This document shows, piece after piece, positions 10,142-20,909 of a stretch of DNA of 64,000 nucleotides (the first letter of the stretch is position 1; each line of letters starts with the position of its first letter). The stretch lies in NCBI GenBank assembly GCA_910574455.1, contig CAJSYZ010000004.1:1-64000 (forward strand), in the 5' to 3' direction. Source of the stretch: Trichaptum fuscoviolaceum (taxonomy: Eukaryota > Basidiomycota > Agaricomycetes > Hymenochaetales > Trichaptaceae). The position numbers and the translations under genes were made by a program. The notes below the pieces were generated by a model. It made no database searches, had not been told where the DNA came from, and saw only the letters and a list, made by a program, of their open reading frames with translations.

Positions 10142-10982
10142 TTGTACACCAAACACAATTTCGCCACCGACGCAACCCCCGACACACTTTTCTTTTACAT
10201 TACATACATGTCGACCTACATTAAGCCCTCATCTGTGGAGTCCTATCTGTCCGGTATATTGAGTAGGCTCGCCCCCTACTTTCCCAACGCACGGGCGGCC
10301 AGACAGCTTACCTTAGTTCGTCAAACACTCCAAGGTGCTTTGCGTCTCGCAAAGTCGCCTGTCCAACGCAAACGGCCTATCACTACAGACGACTTGAGGC
10401 TCGTTCTCACTGTCACTTCCACCAATGACTATGATGACACACTTTTTTGTGCTCTGACATATGTAATGTGACATTCACCGGTTTCTTTGGCCTACTCCGT
10501 CCATCCGAATTGTGTTTTCCTGACTCACCAAAGAGACGTGATGTTTGGAAGCTAATGCTTCGACACCTTGTTGACTTTCGTGATGACTCCATATCCATTC
10601 CTTTACACGCACACAAAGGCCGATCAGCAACTTTCTTGTAATACGGTTCTACTGCTTCGTCGTGATGACGGTCTCAACCCCATCCCCATACTCCGACGAT
10701 ACCTAGAAATTCGCGACCATTGGTTTCCACTCAACCCCGAGCTTTGGTCCCGTAGCGATGGTTCAATATCATGTTACCCATGGTTCACCAAACGACTGAA
10801 GGCATTGCTGCCTAGCAACATTGGCGGATCATCTCTGCGCAGCGGAGGTGCTGACCACCTTGCGCGTCTGGGCACCGATCATGCACTCATCCAGGCTTGC
10901 GGGCGCTGGGCATCCGATGCCTATCACACATCCAGCGTTGGTTCACCATCTGATCACTACTGCGGCTGCCTCACATTTATAA
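10142..10982 (+). pseudogene. Decayed agaric-type tyrosine recombinase
   Basis: Successive frames read one protein: 10142-10471 (YLSGILSRL, TLVRQTLQGALR), then a shifted frame to about 10620 (FTGFFGLLRPSEL, with the box-I Arg), then a third piece (ADQQLSCNTVLLL, SLRSGGADHLARLGTDH, GRWASDAY), then a last frame from 10923 (ITHPALVHHLITTAAAS) to a stop at 10982. Recognised elements are the box-I Arg, the Lys in the HKAD region, the box-II Arg (its His is replaced: SLRSGGA) and the GRW motif. At least three frameshifts are present, the last at the expected catalytic Tyr. The usual N-terminal part is missing. It could derive from a Crypton-like or DIRS/Ngaro element. No reverse transcriptase is adjacent. 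Confidence 0.75.
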
Positions 10983-10989
10983 TGTTTGT

Positions 10990-12560
10990 GTTTGCTGCAT
11001 TCTCTTCATTCATTTCCTTCTTTTTATTACTTACACCATTTGTGTTCTGATACCTGAGGTTTATCCGCAGCTGGTTAAGGCTATTGGCTATTTGGTGTCC
11101 TGAATAGAGTTTTGTCCCACTGGGTTTTCTCTATGAGGTTTCCTCATCTATCACCTACTGCTTTGCAAATTGCAGTGAACACATTATCTTTTCCCTCTTC
11201 TATTTCTCTTTCTTCGTTTACTTCAACAACCCCTTCATATTAGCTATTAGCATTATTACTACTCTATTCCTTCGTAGTCTATATACAAACATGTATCCCC
11301 TCCCCCCTCCCCTCGGTCTCTTTGTTCTATCGAGGACATCGCATCACGCAGTCACGTCTAATAACGTCATGTAAACCTGTTCCCGCATTTTTTGTTATTG
11401 CCGTCTGTTCGACGGACTAGGGTCACGGTCCCTGAAGACCTCTCGGTATTGAGAGAATCTATGGGCATCAGCGAAAACACAGCAAGTTCCGACCTCAATG
11501 CATAGCGTGTAGCCGCTTTAAAGTATTATAAATTCTGCACCATAGGCAGCTTTTCAGACGACTGGAGGCGGGGACATCTGTCTTAGAAACATTGCCATGG
11601 GACGAGTTGACGCGAGTATGTAGACATTGGCAAATAGCCGAGAACGTTCATGTCCAGTGTTCAATTAAATGATCAGCGCCCTATTGGAGTCAGCAATGAG
11701 CTTTTTACTTTTTACTTTTTTTTTTGTGGAAAAAGCGGCAAGTTAAGTGGACTCTGGATGTGCTATGTAGTTCATAGACTACTTCCAGAAAGAAAGTAAC
11801 CCGTTCGTGACTGCATGTCTCTCCATTGGGCCTAAGCAAAGCCAATGTTTTCGAACTTGACTGAACAGGCGGGGAGGGGGTAGTTTCCTGTCTTGGTTTT
11901 TAAGGTGGAATGGGAAGTTCGGAACTGAAAAGTGGGGTACCGAAATACACGGTGCTATCCTTTGGTATCGGGAAAATACTGGGAGAGACAGAGGAAGAGC
12001 AAGGGATTGTGGTGATATGGTCCTACAGAAGTCATTATGATCGAGGACTTGCCAACAGAATGAATACATAGTCAGTAGGAATCTCAGGATGAATTGATAT
12101 GGGGAAGATCAGTTATGTGCAAAGCACAAAGAGTAGAATATTCTGCAGACTCGTATAGTCTCTGGTATAGTTGGTGTCTCTTGCTCGATCGAAGGGGTGT
12201 TCCGTGCCTCATCGGAACTCGATATGGCTGATAAACTCGCATTTGCGATTTGTTGTGAGGAAAGTGTGTAAGCTGCAAGCTTCGATTATCGGTATTCGAC
12301 ACACAAGATAAGCACTACATAGTTGAGGGCCACCGTGACATCGCGGCCACTTCTGCGTAGTTTGGAAAAGGTCAAGTTAGATAAAATGCCTACAGAAACA
12401 ATGCTTAAAACAGTAAGCAGTAATGGCAGAGGGGGGAGTCAAGAGTCAAGCTGCTGACATACTGAGCATGAGAAAACGTCTGACAAGATGCTTGTTATCA
12501 ACTAGCAGAAGTCGTTGCAAAGAACACGAAAGTAAGAAGTAGTAAAGGCGGATATGAAAC
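10990..12560. other. Intergenic, no supported gene
   Basis: Contains pyrimidine-rich tracts (11180-11330) and a T run near 11700-11730. Small frames (for example minus strand 12069-11779) have no motif or splice support. Homology shared with the two truncated VPS10 copies begins near 12550. Confidence 0.4.
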
Positions 12561-12604
12561 TCCGACTCCAACTCGGATTGTGTGTGGCATTGGATTAAAT
12601 GCGA

Positions 12605-12612
12605 TGACGTAA
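12605..12612 (+). promoter_or_regulatory. TGACGTAA box upstream of VPS10
   Basis: A CRE/ATF-like bZIP site 108 nt before the VPS10 start codon. The same octamer is kept at 6558-6565 before truncated copy 1 and, inverted, at 34793-34800 before truncated copy 2. The flanking sequence is more diverged. Functional assignment is inference. Confidence 0.5.
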
Positions 12613-12719
12613 TCCGCTTTTGGGAGTCGTGTCCATACCGCGCAGGCGCAGCACCAGGCACAAACGCGTCTTCACTGTTGCACACAACGTCCAACACGTC
12701 TTCGCCATCGTAAACAGCG

Positions 12720-15700
12720 ATGGCGGACAGAAAACAGCCGCTCTGGCTGCTATTTCTCCTTTCTCTCATATCCCTTGTCATTGCACAAGGCAAGCCGGAC
12801 GTTGCGTACACCGACTTCAAGAACTTTCCGCAGCGACTGTTCTTCTTCAACGATGCTACAGTAAGTTGGCTTTTCTCGTATTGCCTATCTCCTCACTAAT
12901 GTGAAACATCAGACAGCTATATACTTTGATTCAATAGACGGACTCGTATTCGTATCCCATGACGAAGGAAAATCTTGGAGCGAGGCGGATGGCATTCCGA
13001 GAGGAGAGGCAATGATGGTCATTGAGCACCCATTTGATAACAAATATGTGCGTCTGCAACTACTTTTGTCTTGAACTCGACTAATGTACAACTCAGGCCT
13101 TCGTTCTCACAAAAGGCACGACACATTACCGAACAGCCGACAGAGGGAGAACATGGCAGTCATTCACCATGCCAGTCTCTCCAGCTTTCGTTCCCTTCCC
13201 GCTCTCATTCCACTCAGACCCGACGAGCTATGGATACATTCTCTACCAAGGCACCAAGTGCGTCAAGAATCCTATCGGCTGGGGAAGCGTCTGTCACGAC
13301 GAGACGTACTACACGAAAGACGCGTTCTCGAGCGAGTCGAAGTTGCTGCTCAGCGAGACGTCCCGGTGCCAATTCGCGCACTCGAGCAAGGACTTCAAGC
13401 ACGAAGCCCCGCATGATCTCATCTACTGCGTTGCGTTTGACATGGAGAGCACGACAGGCGCGCACGCGCTCAGCTCGTCGCGGCTGTACGCGAGCACGGA
13501 TTTCTTCGAGAACGAGTCGCGCGTGGTCGACCTGGGCATAGGGAAGAACGCGCGCGGCATGCTGGCGTTTGCGATCGTGTCCAAGTTCGCGGTCGTTGCG
13601 CTGAAGGACCTGAGCGCGAGTGCGGGCGACATGTTGCTGTATGTGAGCGTCGATGCGCAAACGTGGGCGAGGGCGCATTTCCCGCATCAGACGTCGGCCC
13701 AGCTGCGCGAGAACGCGTACACGATCGTCGAGTCCACGACGCACTCTGTCGCCGTCGACGTGCTCCTCCACGCGCAGGCCACGGTCGGTACGCTGTTCGT
13801 GTCCAACTCGAACGGGACGTTCTTCGTCCAGAGTCTGCAGAACACAAACCGCAACGAGATGGGCTTTGTGGACTTTGAGAATATCTACGGCGTCGAGGGC
13901 GTGGGCATTGCGAACATTGTTGCGAACGCGGAGGAAGTGCAGGGGCGCGGTGCTGCGAAGCAGCTGCAGAGCCGTATTACATTCGACGATGGCTCTTCGT
14001 GGTCCCGTATCCAGCCGCCCAGCACAGACGTGTCGGGAAACCGTATTTCATGCGACCCAACAGATGAGGGAAAGTGCTCGCTGCACCTTTTCTCTGTAAC
14101 ATCGCCGCACAACTTCGGGCGAATCTTCTCCAGCCCGGCGCCTGGCATCGTCATGGGCGTGGGCTCTATCGGTGATCGCCTGCTGCCGTACGACCAGTGC
14201 GATACGTTCCTGTCGACTGATGCAGGCATAACGTGGAAGATGGTGGCGACTGGTGCTCGGAAGTACGAGTTCGGGGACCAAGGCAGCATCCTCGTCACCG
14301 TCGACGACGAAGACGGCGTGAATGAAGTCAGATGGTCGAGTAATCTAGGGAACACATGGTGCGTACACTGTAGTCTATCTTAATCTCATCTAATTGTTGT
14401 CGCAGGCAAACATTCAAGCTCGACAAGACGTTTCGAGCACGGGCACTAACTACCGTGCCGGACTCCACCTCGCAAAAATTTATGCTCGTGGGCCAGCTCG
14501 CGCGCAAGGACCAGAGCGGTAGGGGCGCATACACGCTGATCTTCCTCGACTTTGCGCAGACGCGCACGCGGCAGTGCACGGACGACGACTTTGAGCGGTG
14601 GTTCGCGCGCAGCGGGAAGGGCAGCCAGGAGTGCCTGATGGGCCACAAGCAGTGGTACAGGCGGCGCAAGGCGGACAGGGACTGCTATGTCGGGCATAAG
14701 TTCGACGACCCGGTTGAGCATGAGGAGAGGTGCCCGTGCACGGATGAAGACTACGAGTGGTGTGTTCGCTTTTCTGCGTGTGTTATGCATCTAATTCTGG
14801 ATTTTGGTAGTGATTATAACTTTGTGCGGATTGGAGACAAGTGCGAGCCTGCGGGCCCGGAGCCAATCTCATCTGACGTCTGTCGGGATCCCAAGGGAAA
14901 GTACATGGGCTCGTCGGGATGGCGCCTGATTCCTGGCAACACGTGCGAGAAGACAGGGGACCCGGCGAAATGGAAGGACGCGAAAGTTGAGAAGGACTGT
15001 TCGCAAGCACAGCCGGAGGAGGGTGAAATCACACACCAGACTGTGAGTTTGTACGTACTGTGGTTTCTATTCAGCTACTCATGAGCTGTATAGTTTGAAT
15101 TCGCATCAGAGATTGTGCAATACTCATACTTCAAGGATTCAACCGTACGTCCGTGTTGGTATCTCTAACCAGTCCTGGATCTGAATATTTTCCTTGCAGA
15201 CAATCCTTGTCCGACTTCATGACGGCACAATCTGGCAATCCAGTAATGAAGGATACACCTGGACAGAGCCCAAGCCTGGCGAGCGCTTCCTCATGTTCTA
15301 CCTACACAGTTTCTCCAACGACAGGGCGTATCTCATCACCACCTCCAAGCGCCATTACTATACAACCGACACTGGTCGGACTTGGAACGACTTCACGTCA
15401 CCGAACGAGCCAAACAACTTCGGCGCCTCGATCCTACATTTCCACCCGCTCAACTCCGAGCTTCTCCTCTGGACTGGGAACTCCGACTGCTCTGGCTCGG
15501 GAATGATGGGCGGTCCGAACTGTCACGCGGAGGCGCTCTACAGTACGAACAATGGCCGGACGTGGACGAGTATCGAGAGTTACGTCCGGAATTGTGCGTG
15601 GGCGCGAGACAAGGAGCTGAAGATCGACTCCACGCAGATTATCTGCGAAAGTTTCAAGGAGAAGAAGGGCAACCAGCATACGGCGCAGCCGGCAGAGAAC

Positions 15701-17870
15701 CCTCTGCAGCTTGTTAGCGGAAAGCAGTACTTTAAACAGAAGAAGAAACTGTTCGACCGTGTCGTTGGTTTCGCGAAGTTCTCGGAGTTCTTGATCGTTG
15801 CGGAGGTAAGCTTCTTTATTCGTGCGCTATCGAGTGCTTGTGGTACTGAGCTTTGTCACGCTATAGTTCTTAGAGGATAAGCAAGCGCTGGACCTTCAAG
15901 TATCTCTGGACGGTCAGAATTTCGCAACTGGTGTATTCCCGTCGTCTCTGCGCCCTCAGAACCACGTGGGTCATGTTTTATCTCTCCTTTGCCCCAGCTA
16001 CTAAGTCTTCCCATCAGGCATACACGATTCTGGAGTCGAGCACGAAGGCCGTCTTCATGCACTTGACGACGTCCGAGTTCCCTGCGCCATACTGGGGTGT
16101 CATCATGAAGTCGAACTGGAACGGCACGTACTTCGGAGTCTCGGCGGACAATGTGAACAGGAATGATCGAGGGTTCGTGGATTTCGAGAAGATGATTGGC
16201 CTGGATGGGATCGCTGTCATCAATGTCGTTTCTAACGCTCAGTCCGCGAGGATTACGGGAAGGAAAGAGCTGCAGACGAGAATAACACATAATGATGGTG
16301 TGTCCACATCTCGTTCACAGGATTATTTGCTAACGTCTTCTCAAAGGCGGCTCTTGGAAGCCATTGACACCACCTCCTGTGGACTCCCTCGGAAGGAAAT
16401 ATGAATGCACCTCGACAGTAGGTCATCTTATTTGCTCGTTAATGTTTCATCTCTCACAAAGACTACCAGAACTGTGCCCTGCAAATCCACGGGTATACCG
16501 AACGATTCGATTCGCGCGCAACATACAGTAGCCCGTCCGTACCAGGTCTCATGATGGCCGTCGGAAACGTAGGAGAGTCTCTTGCTCCCTACACGGAGAG
16601 CGACACTTTCCTCAGTCGAGACGCGGGCTTCACGTGGGAGGAAGTGCATAAAGACGCGCACCTTTGGGAGTTTGGCGATTCGGGTTCGATTTTGGTCATC
16701 GCAAACGATGAGGAGCCAACAGATCACGTTCTGTTCAGCACCGATGAAGGACTGACGTGGCGCGAGTACAAGTTCTCTACTCAGGACAAGATTCGCGTGA
16801 AGTCGATCGTCACCGTACCCACGGATACGAGCCGCAGATTCATCCTCTTTGGCTATTATCCGCGTTCAGTGGCGTCTGCAGTTGCTGTCCACCTTGACTT
16901 CACGTCACTTACTCGTAAACAATGTGAGTTAATGAGCTGGCTTTCGCATTCCTTGCTCATCATTTTACAGGCGTACTCGATCATGATAATCCTAATAACG
17001 ATGACTTCGAATTCTGGAGTCCTGCGGAAGAAAGGTCGGAGCGCTGTCTCTTTGGACGCCAGGTTAGTCTGTTACTTCGGTTGTGTCTGCGTCTGAACCT
17101 CATCCCTTGCTTCAGACTCTATATCACAGGCGGATACGGGATCGGAATTGCTTCATTGGTGATCAGCCGAAGATCGAGGAAAAGGTGGAATCGACCTGCC
17201 CGTGCGCAAGAGTGGACTTCGAATGGTTAGGCCCACTATTCTTCTATTGTCTGTAGTTCTGACTGACCTTGCACTCTAGTGAGTTCAACCATGTCCTCAA
17301 CGACGCTGGAGATTGCGTGCTCGTGGACGGCGCGACCCCGCTCGCTGACGATGAGACATGTGGCAACGGCGACGAGTACTGGTATGAGCGCACTGCATAC
17401 CGAAAGATACCATACTCTTCGTGCGAGGAGGGTATCCGGCTGGACAGAGGAAGAGCGCATCGCTGCCCGGGAATCAAGGGGCACGGATTCTTCTTCTGGC
17501 TGTTCGTGCTCTTCATCCCAGCGTCGCTGGCTGGTCTGACTGGGTACTGGTTCTATCGCCGCAGCGGCCTTGCCAGAGGGTACGTGACGTGACGTTGCTG
17601 TCTACCTTCTTCAACTCACACTAACTGACGCCGCTGTACAGGACGATCCGTCTTCCAGGCGGCGACAACCTCAGGCCCGCATACTCCGACTCCGGGCTCC
17701 TCGCGACCTTGGCGTCTGTGCCGTGGTTCGTGGTGGGCGTCATAGGGATTGCCTGGGAGCGCGTCTCCTCCGCCGTCCCGTGGCACACCGTCTTCCGGAG
17801 TCGGAGCGGCTATAGGAATGTGGGCATCGATGAGGATGCGCAGGTGTTGCGATTTGAGGATGAGGATTGA
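12720..17870 (+). CDS. VPS10: Vacuolar protein sorting receptor VPS10 (sortilin family)
   Basis: Fifteen exons join in frame to 1471 residues: 12720-12860, 12913-13047, 13097-14358, 14406-14759, 14811-15042, 15094-15144, 15200-15805, 15867-15965, 16018-16297, 16347-16417, 16470-16923, 16971-17062, 17116-17225, 17280-17579 and 17642-17870. The family is a type-I Golgi-endosome receptor for soluble vacuolar hydrolases. Residues 9-22 form a signal peptide. Two tandem luminal VPS10 domains carry Asp-box/BNR motifs ([55 protein letters not shown]), each closing with a Cys-rich segment (DYECDYNF; VDFECEF). A transmembrane helix ([21 protein letters not shown]) lies near the end. The short tail ends RFEDED. 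Length and two-domain layout match fungal Vps10. The exon 10/11 junction is the least certain. Neighbours are duplicated F-box genes and truncated copies of its own 5' end. Confidence 0.92.
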
Positions 17871-17879
17871 TTGAGCGTT

Positions 17880-19200
17880 GTTTCCATCTAGTACAGCAAC
17901 CGGATCACATCATTTTATTGTAATAGTCAATTCTGTTTCTTCTGTTATGCACTTTGTTTTCCTTCGTTTTATCGTTATATAATCCAAAAGTACACTGCAT
18001 TCTTAAACTACGAGTGTTAGATCTAAGTCAAAACTGAAAGCTGTGAACTGCAAAGCCCATCACAGACACTTGGGCTGATGTCTCCTGAAGTCATTCTCAG
18101 CCGGAGCTGCTTGTCACTCCCATTCAAGACCGATGTCAGCAAAGCACAGAGCCTACGTGAGACACATCTTTATGTTCTTAAGCTTTACAACATTCACATT
18201 CTGTCTAATCGATCACGGACCTTCTTGGTCACTGATACCAAATCACACATTTGACCAATACTCCTGAAACCAAGACGAGCCCACTGTGGGTTTGTCTGCA
18301 ATGTTGACCATTGGAGGTCGGTGATACAAGCATACAGCTATAAGACTAGACACGCAAGGTAAAACCGCACACCAAACACTTACTAAGCACCTTCCGAAGC
18401 AACATACAGTACTACCCCAAAGACATGACACAGGAAACGTGCGCAAGGCGAAGCGACAAGCAACTTCAGCGCCTCCTCTCCTCTGCTCGCTACAGAGTCC
18501 ACTATTGTTCCTCGCCCGGTAATAATGTCGCTCGTCTGTTCCGCGGCGAGTGCATGTAGTCGCGATTCCGCCGGTCGTCAAGGACAGTTGGGAGGGGTGA
18601 TCTTCCTGCCAGTGCCCGGGGACTACAAGTCGAAGTCGAAGGCATAGAGCGAAGCAGGAAAGGATGTTTCAGCGGCGATGAGCAAAGCGACATCAAATAG
18701 CGGGGCGAGGGCGAGAGTGGCAGAGCCGGTCGAGAAGGAATGGACTCTGGGGGTGGTGCAGTCGGAATGGCGATGAAATACCACAGAGGTAAGGCATGTA
18801 CGGACCATCGTATACCGTATGCAAGGTCGTAAGCTCTTGGATACTCATCCAACCTTAGGGCCCATGGGAAAGCTTATGTTGTTAAGGGCCGTAGCACCGT
18901 ATATCAATACGGCAAAGCATTGTCTCGCCAGAGCAAAGGTTATGAAGAATCCAGATGCAGCCGTCCATCGCGAGAGCACAGCCCAGGTCTCAAAGGCAGA
19001 ATCTAAGTGCGGGAAGAGGCCTTACGCAGTATGTCAAATGTGTGAACCAGGCGGAACTGCGACGTACTCCAGTTATTCGTCGCAGTTCTTCATATTGTTT
19101 TGAGTTTTGCTGTAACACATTAGAGAGCCATTAGTTCTTAAGCATGTATCATTAGAAGAACCTTGTACGCCAAAGAAGTTCGGGCAAGTAGAGCGCATAT
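17880..19200. other. Intergenic between VPS10 and F-box copy 2
   Basis: No gene could be supported. Open frames of 60 to 116 codons (minus strand 18852-18502; plus strand 18819-19103) lack motifs. VPS10 and F-box copy 2 converge on this interval, so 3' UTRs are expected at both edges. Confidence 0.4.
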
Positions 19201-19214
19201 TGCTTAAATGAAAT

Positions 19215-20902
19215 GTTATAAAAAAGCCCTAGTACATGAAATACCTATGTTACTTCATCACCACAGCATACTGATCTCGCGTGGCGCGCAGAGCTCGTCG
19301 AGATGCTTCTCGGTAACGATGAGCTCGGGGTCGTGGATGCCCTTGAACAGAATTGCAAGGCGGCGGATGCGCGGGAGCTGGCGCGGGTCTGCCAGGGCGT
19401 CAGCAACAGCACGTATGACGCGCATCCACGCGTCCTTCTCTTGTTTATGCTGCAGCTGTCTATCCTCCTCTGCTTCACTCTGCGTGGGCACGGGCGCGGG
19501 CGGCGACGAGGAGATCGCGAGGTCCTCGAGCTGGCGGAACGCAGGGAGGGCGTCGACGATGACGGCCGGTGCGGGCTGCGCGGCGAAGTGCAGGCGGAGG
19601 ACGCGCAGTGCGGGCGCCCACGCGGCGAGGCAGTCATGCAGCGCGGCGAGCGTGCTGGCGTCGGCGGAGACGACGGCGTCAAAGCGCGTGAGGCCAGTAC
19701 CAGAGATGCGGTGGAGGAGGCGGAGGTGCGGGCCGCGGAGGCGTGCGCGGGGGAGGACGACGGACTGGAGGTGCGGGCAGCAGTCTGGTTGGAGAGAGGT
19801 GGGGTCGATGGTGAGGTCCGGGATGTGCTCGTCGATACTGTCGGCGGACGCGGGCTGGCGGGGGACGCTGACCTCGAGGTGGCGCAGGCGTGGCCAGGCG
19901 GGAGCGGCGCACAGGAAGTCGGTCGTGCCCAGGACGCGCACGGCGTTGCTGGCGTCTGCGTTCTTGACCGTCAGCAAGGTCAACGCCTGGCATCCCTTGA
20001 GGGCATCGAGGAGCGGCGAGCGCAGGAACGCAGGGTAGTGGCAGTCCTGCAGCTCGACATGCACGACGTCCGTGCACAGTCTCAGGATCGCCACGATGTC
20101 GTCCACGCGCGCCGCATCCTCCCTCGCAATCCGCCCCTTCAGCCTCAGCGTCCTCACCAACGTCCCCAACCTGACATTCGCCTCCAGCGCCTCCCTGAAC
20201 TGTCTCACAAACACCTCGCCGCCCCGCGCCCTGCAGCGTGGGTCATTGTACATCGCAAGGTACGCGATCGCCCTTTCTTGCTTCGGCAGCGCATCGATGT
20301 CCGCGTGGTAGAAGTTCGTGAAGCTGCTGAGCGTGCTGCCGAGGGCGACGGCGCGGTAGAGACGGCGCTCGACGAGGGGCTGCCAGGTGCGGCATACACG
20401 CGCGAGGGGCGTGAGCGGGAACTGGGGGAAGTAGACGGAGGCGGGGACGGGCTGCTCGACGTTGTGGAGGATGTGGTCGAGGATCTCGGGTGGGAAGCCG
20501 TTGATATCGTGCATTGCTGCGGTGCGAGCCTGAGCAATCTGAAATTGGTTGTCAGCACGGCCGTCAGCCTTGTCCTTCTTTGGCCAACCAAGCTATATTT
20601 GTCCGTACCTTCAAGTTCCCCCCTGCAGTTCAGCTTTGAAGCGCAGGTGTTGCGTGTTGGATCTTTTGCAGCAGATGCAGGTCGTCTGCGTCCATAAGTA
20701 CTCTGCGCCGGCGTGTCTCACTGCCAGTGACGAGAAGTTTTCCCGACTCCGACTCAACGCAAGTTGCCGAGTTGGCCAATCAAATGCCAGTGATCGCCGC
20801 ACACGAATTCCGGCTCCTTTTTTATTATTAAATCCAACATGTGCGCCAGAGCGAGCCAAGGTAATCAGATGTATCATTCGGATCAAAGCAGTAGTGCACG
20901 TA
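19215..20902 (-). repeat. Inverted duplication, arm 2 (F-box locus)
   Basis: Reverse complement of the 8260-9960 segment, including coding region, upstream region and a short 3' flank. VPS10 lies between the two arms, which are about 9.3 kb apart. Confidence 0.85.
19258..20514 (-). CDS. F-box/LRR-like protein, copy 2
   Basis: A 418-residue frame highly similar along its whole length to the protein at 8634-9905, with the same F-box (residues 4-55) and leucine-rich tail. Differences are scattered substitutions (for example RLGTLVRT for RLAKLVRT) and two short deletions, near residues 275 and 345. Both copies are open and end in the same ISMLW, so both may be functional or the duplication is recent. 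The long open frame on the opposite strand (19303-20697) is a GC-rich antisense shadow. It is mirrored in copy 1 and is not annotated. Confidence 0.85.
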   Translation of the reverse strand: MHDINGFPPEILDHILHNVEQPVPASVYFPQFPLTPLARVCRTWQPLVERRLYRAVALGSTLSSFTNFYHADIDALPKQERAIAYLAMYNDPRCRARGGEVFVRQFREALEANVRLGTLVRTLRLKGRIAREDAARVDDIVAILRLCTDVVHVELQDCHYPAFLRSPLLDALKGCQALTLLTVKNADASNAVRVLGTTDFLCAAPAWPRLRHLEVSVPRQPASADSIDEHIPDLTIDPTSLQPDCCPHLQSVVLPRARLRGPHLRLLHRISGTGLTRFDAVVSADASTLAALHDCLAAWAPALRVLRLHFAAQPAPAVIVDALPAFRQLEDLAISSSPPAPVPTQSEAEEDRQLQHKQEKDAWMRVIRAVADALADPRQLPRIRRLAILFKGIHDPELIVTEKHLDELCAPREISMLW

Positions 20903-20909
20903 GTTGTAC

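Noticed and set aside
10990..12560. Reverse transcriptase or DIRS remainder next to the recombinase relic
   Set aside because: No RT or RNase H motif was found on either strand, so the element type stays open.
13214..14355. Long minus-strand frames inside VPS10 exon 3
   Set aside because: Antisense shadows of a well-supported VPS10 exon with Asp-box motifs.
16418..16469. Alternative VPS10 splice using acceptor AAAG at 16461
   Set aside because: Would need a weak GTCATC donor. The GTAGGT donor with acceptor CCAG at 16469 keeps the frame.
19303..20697. A 464-codon plus-strand open frame opposite F-box copy 2 (and its partner 9518-8451 opposite copy 1)
   Set aside because: Low-complexity antisense frame produced by GC-ending codons of the F-box gene. 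The F-box frame has a recognisable domain and the antisense has none.
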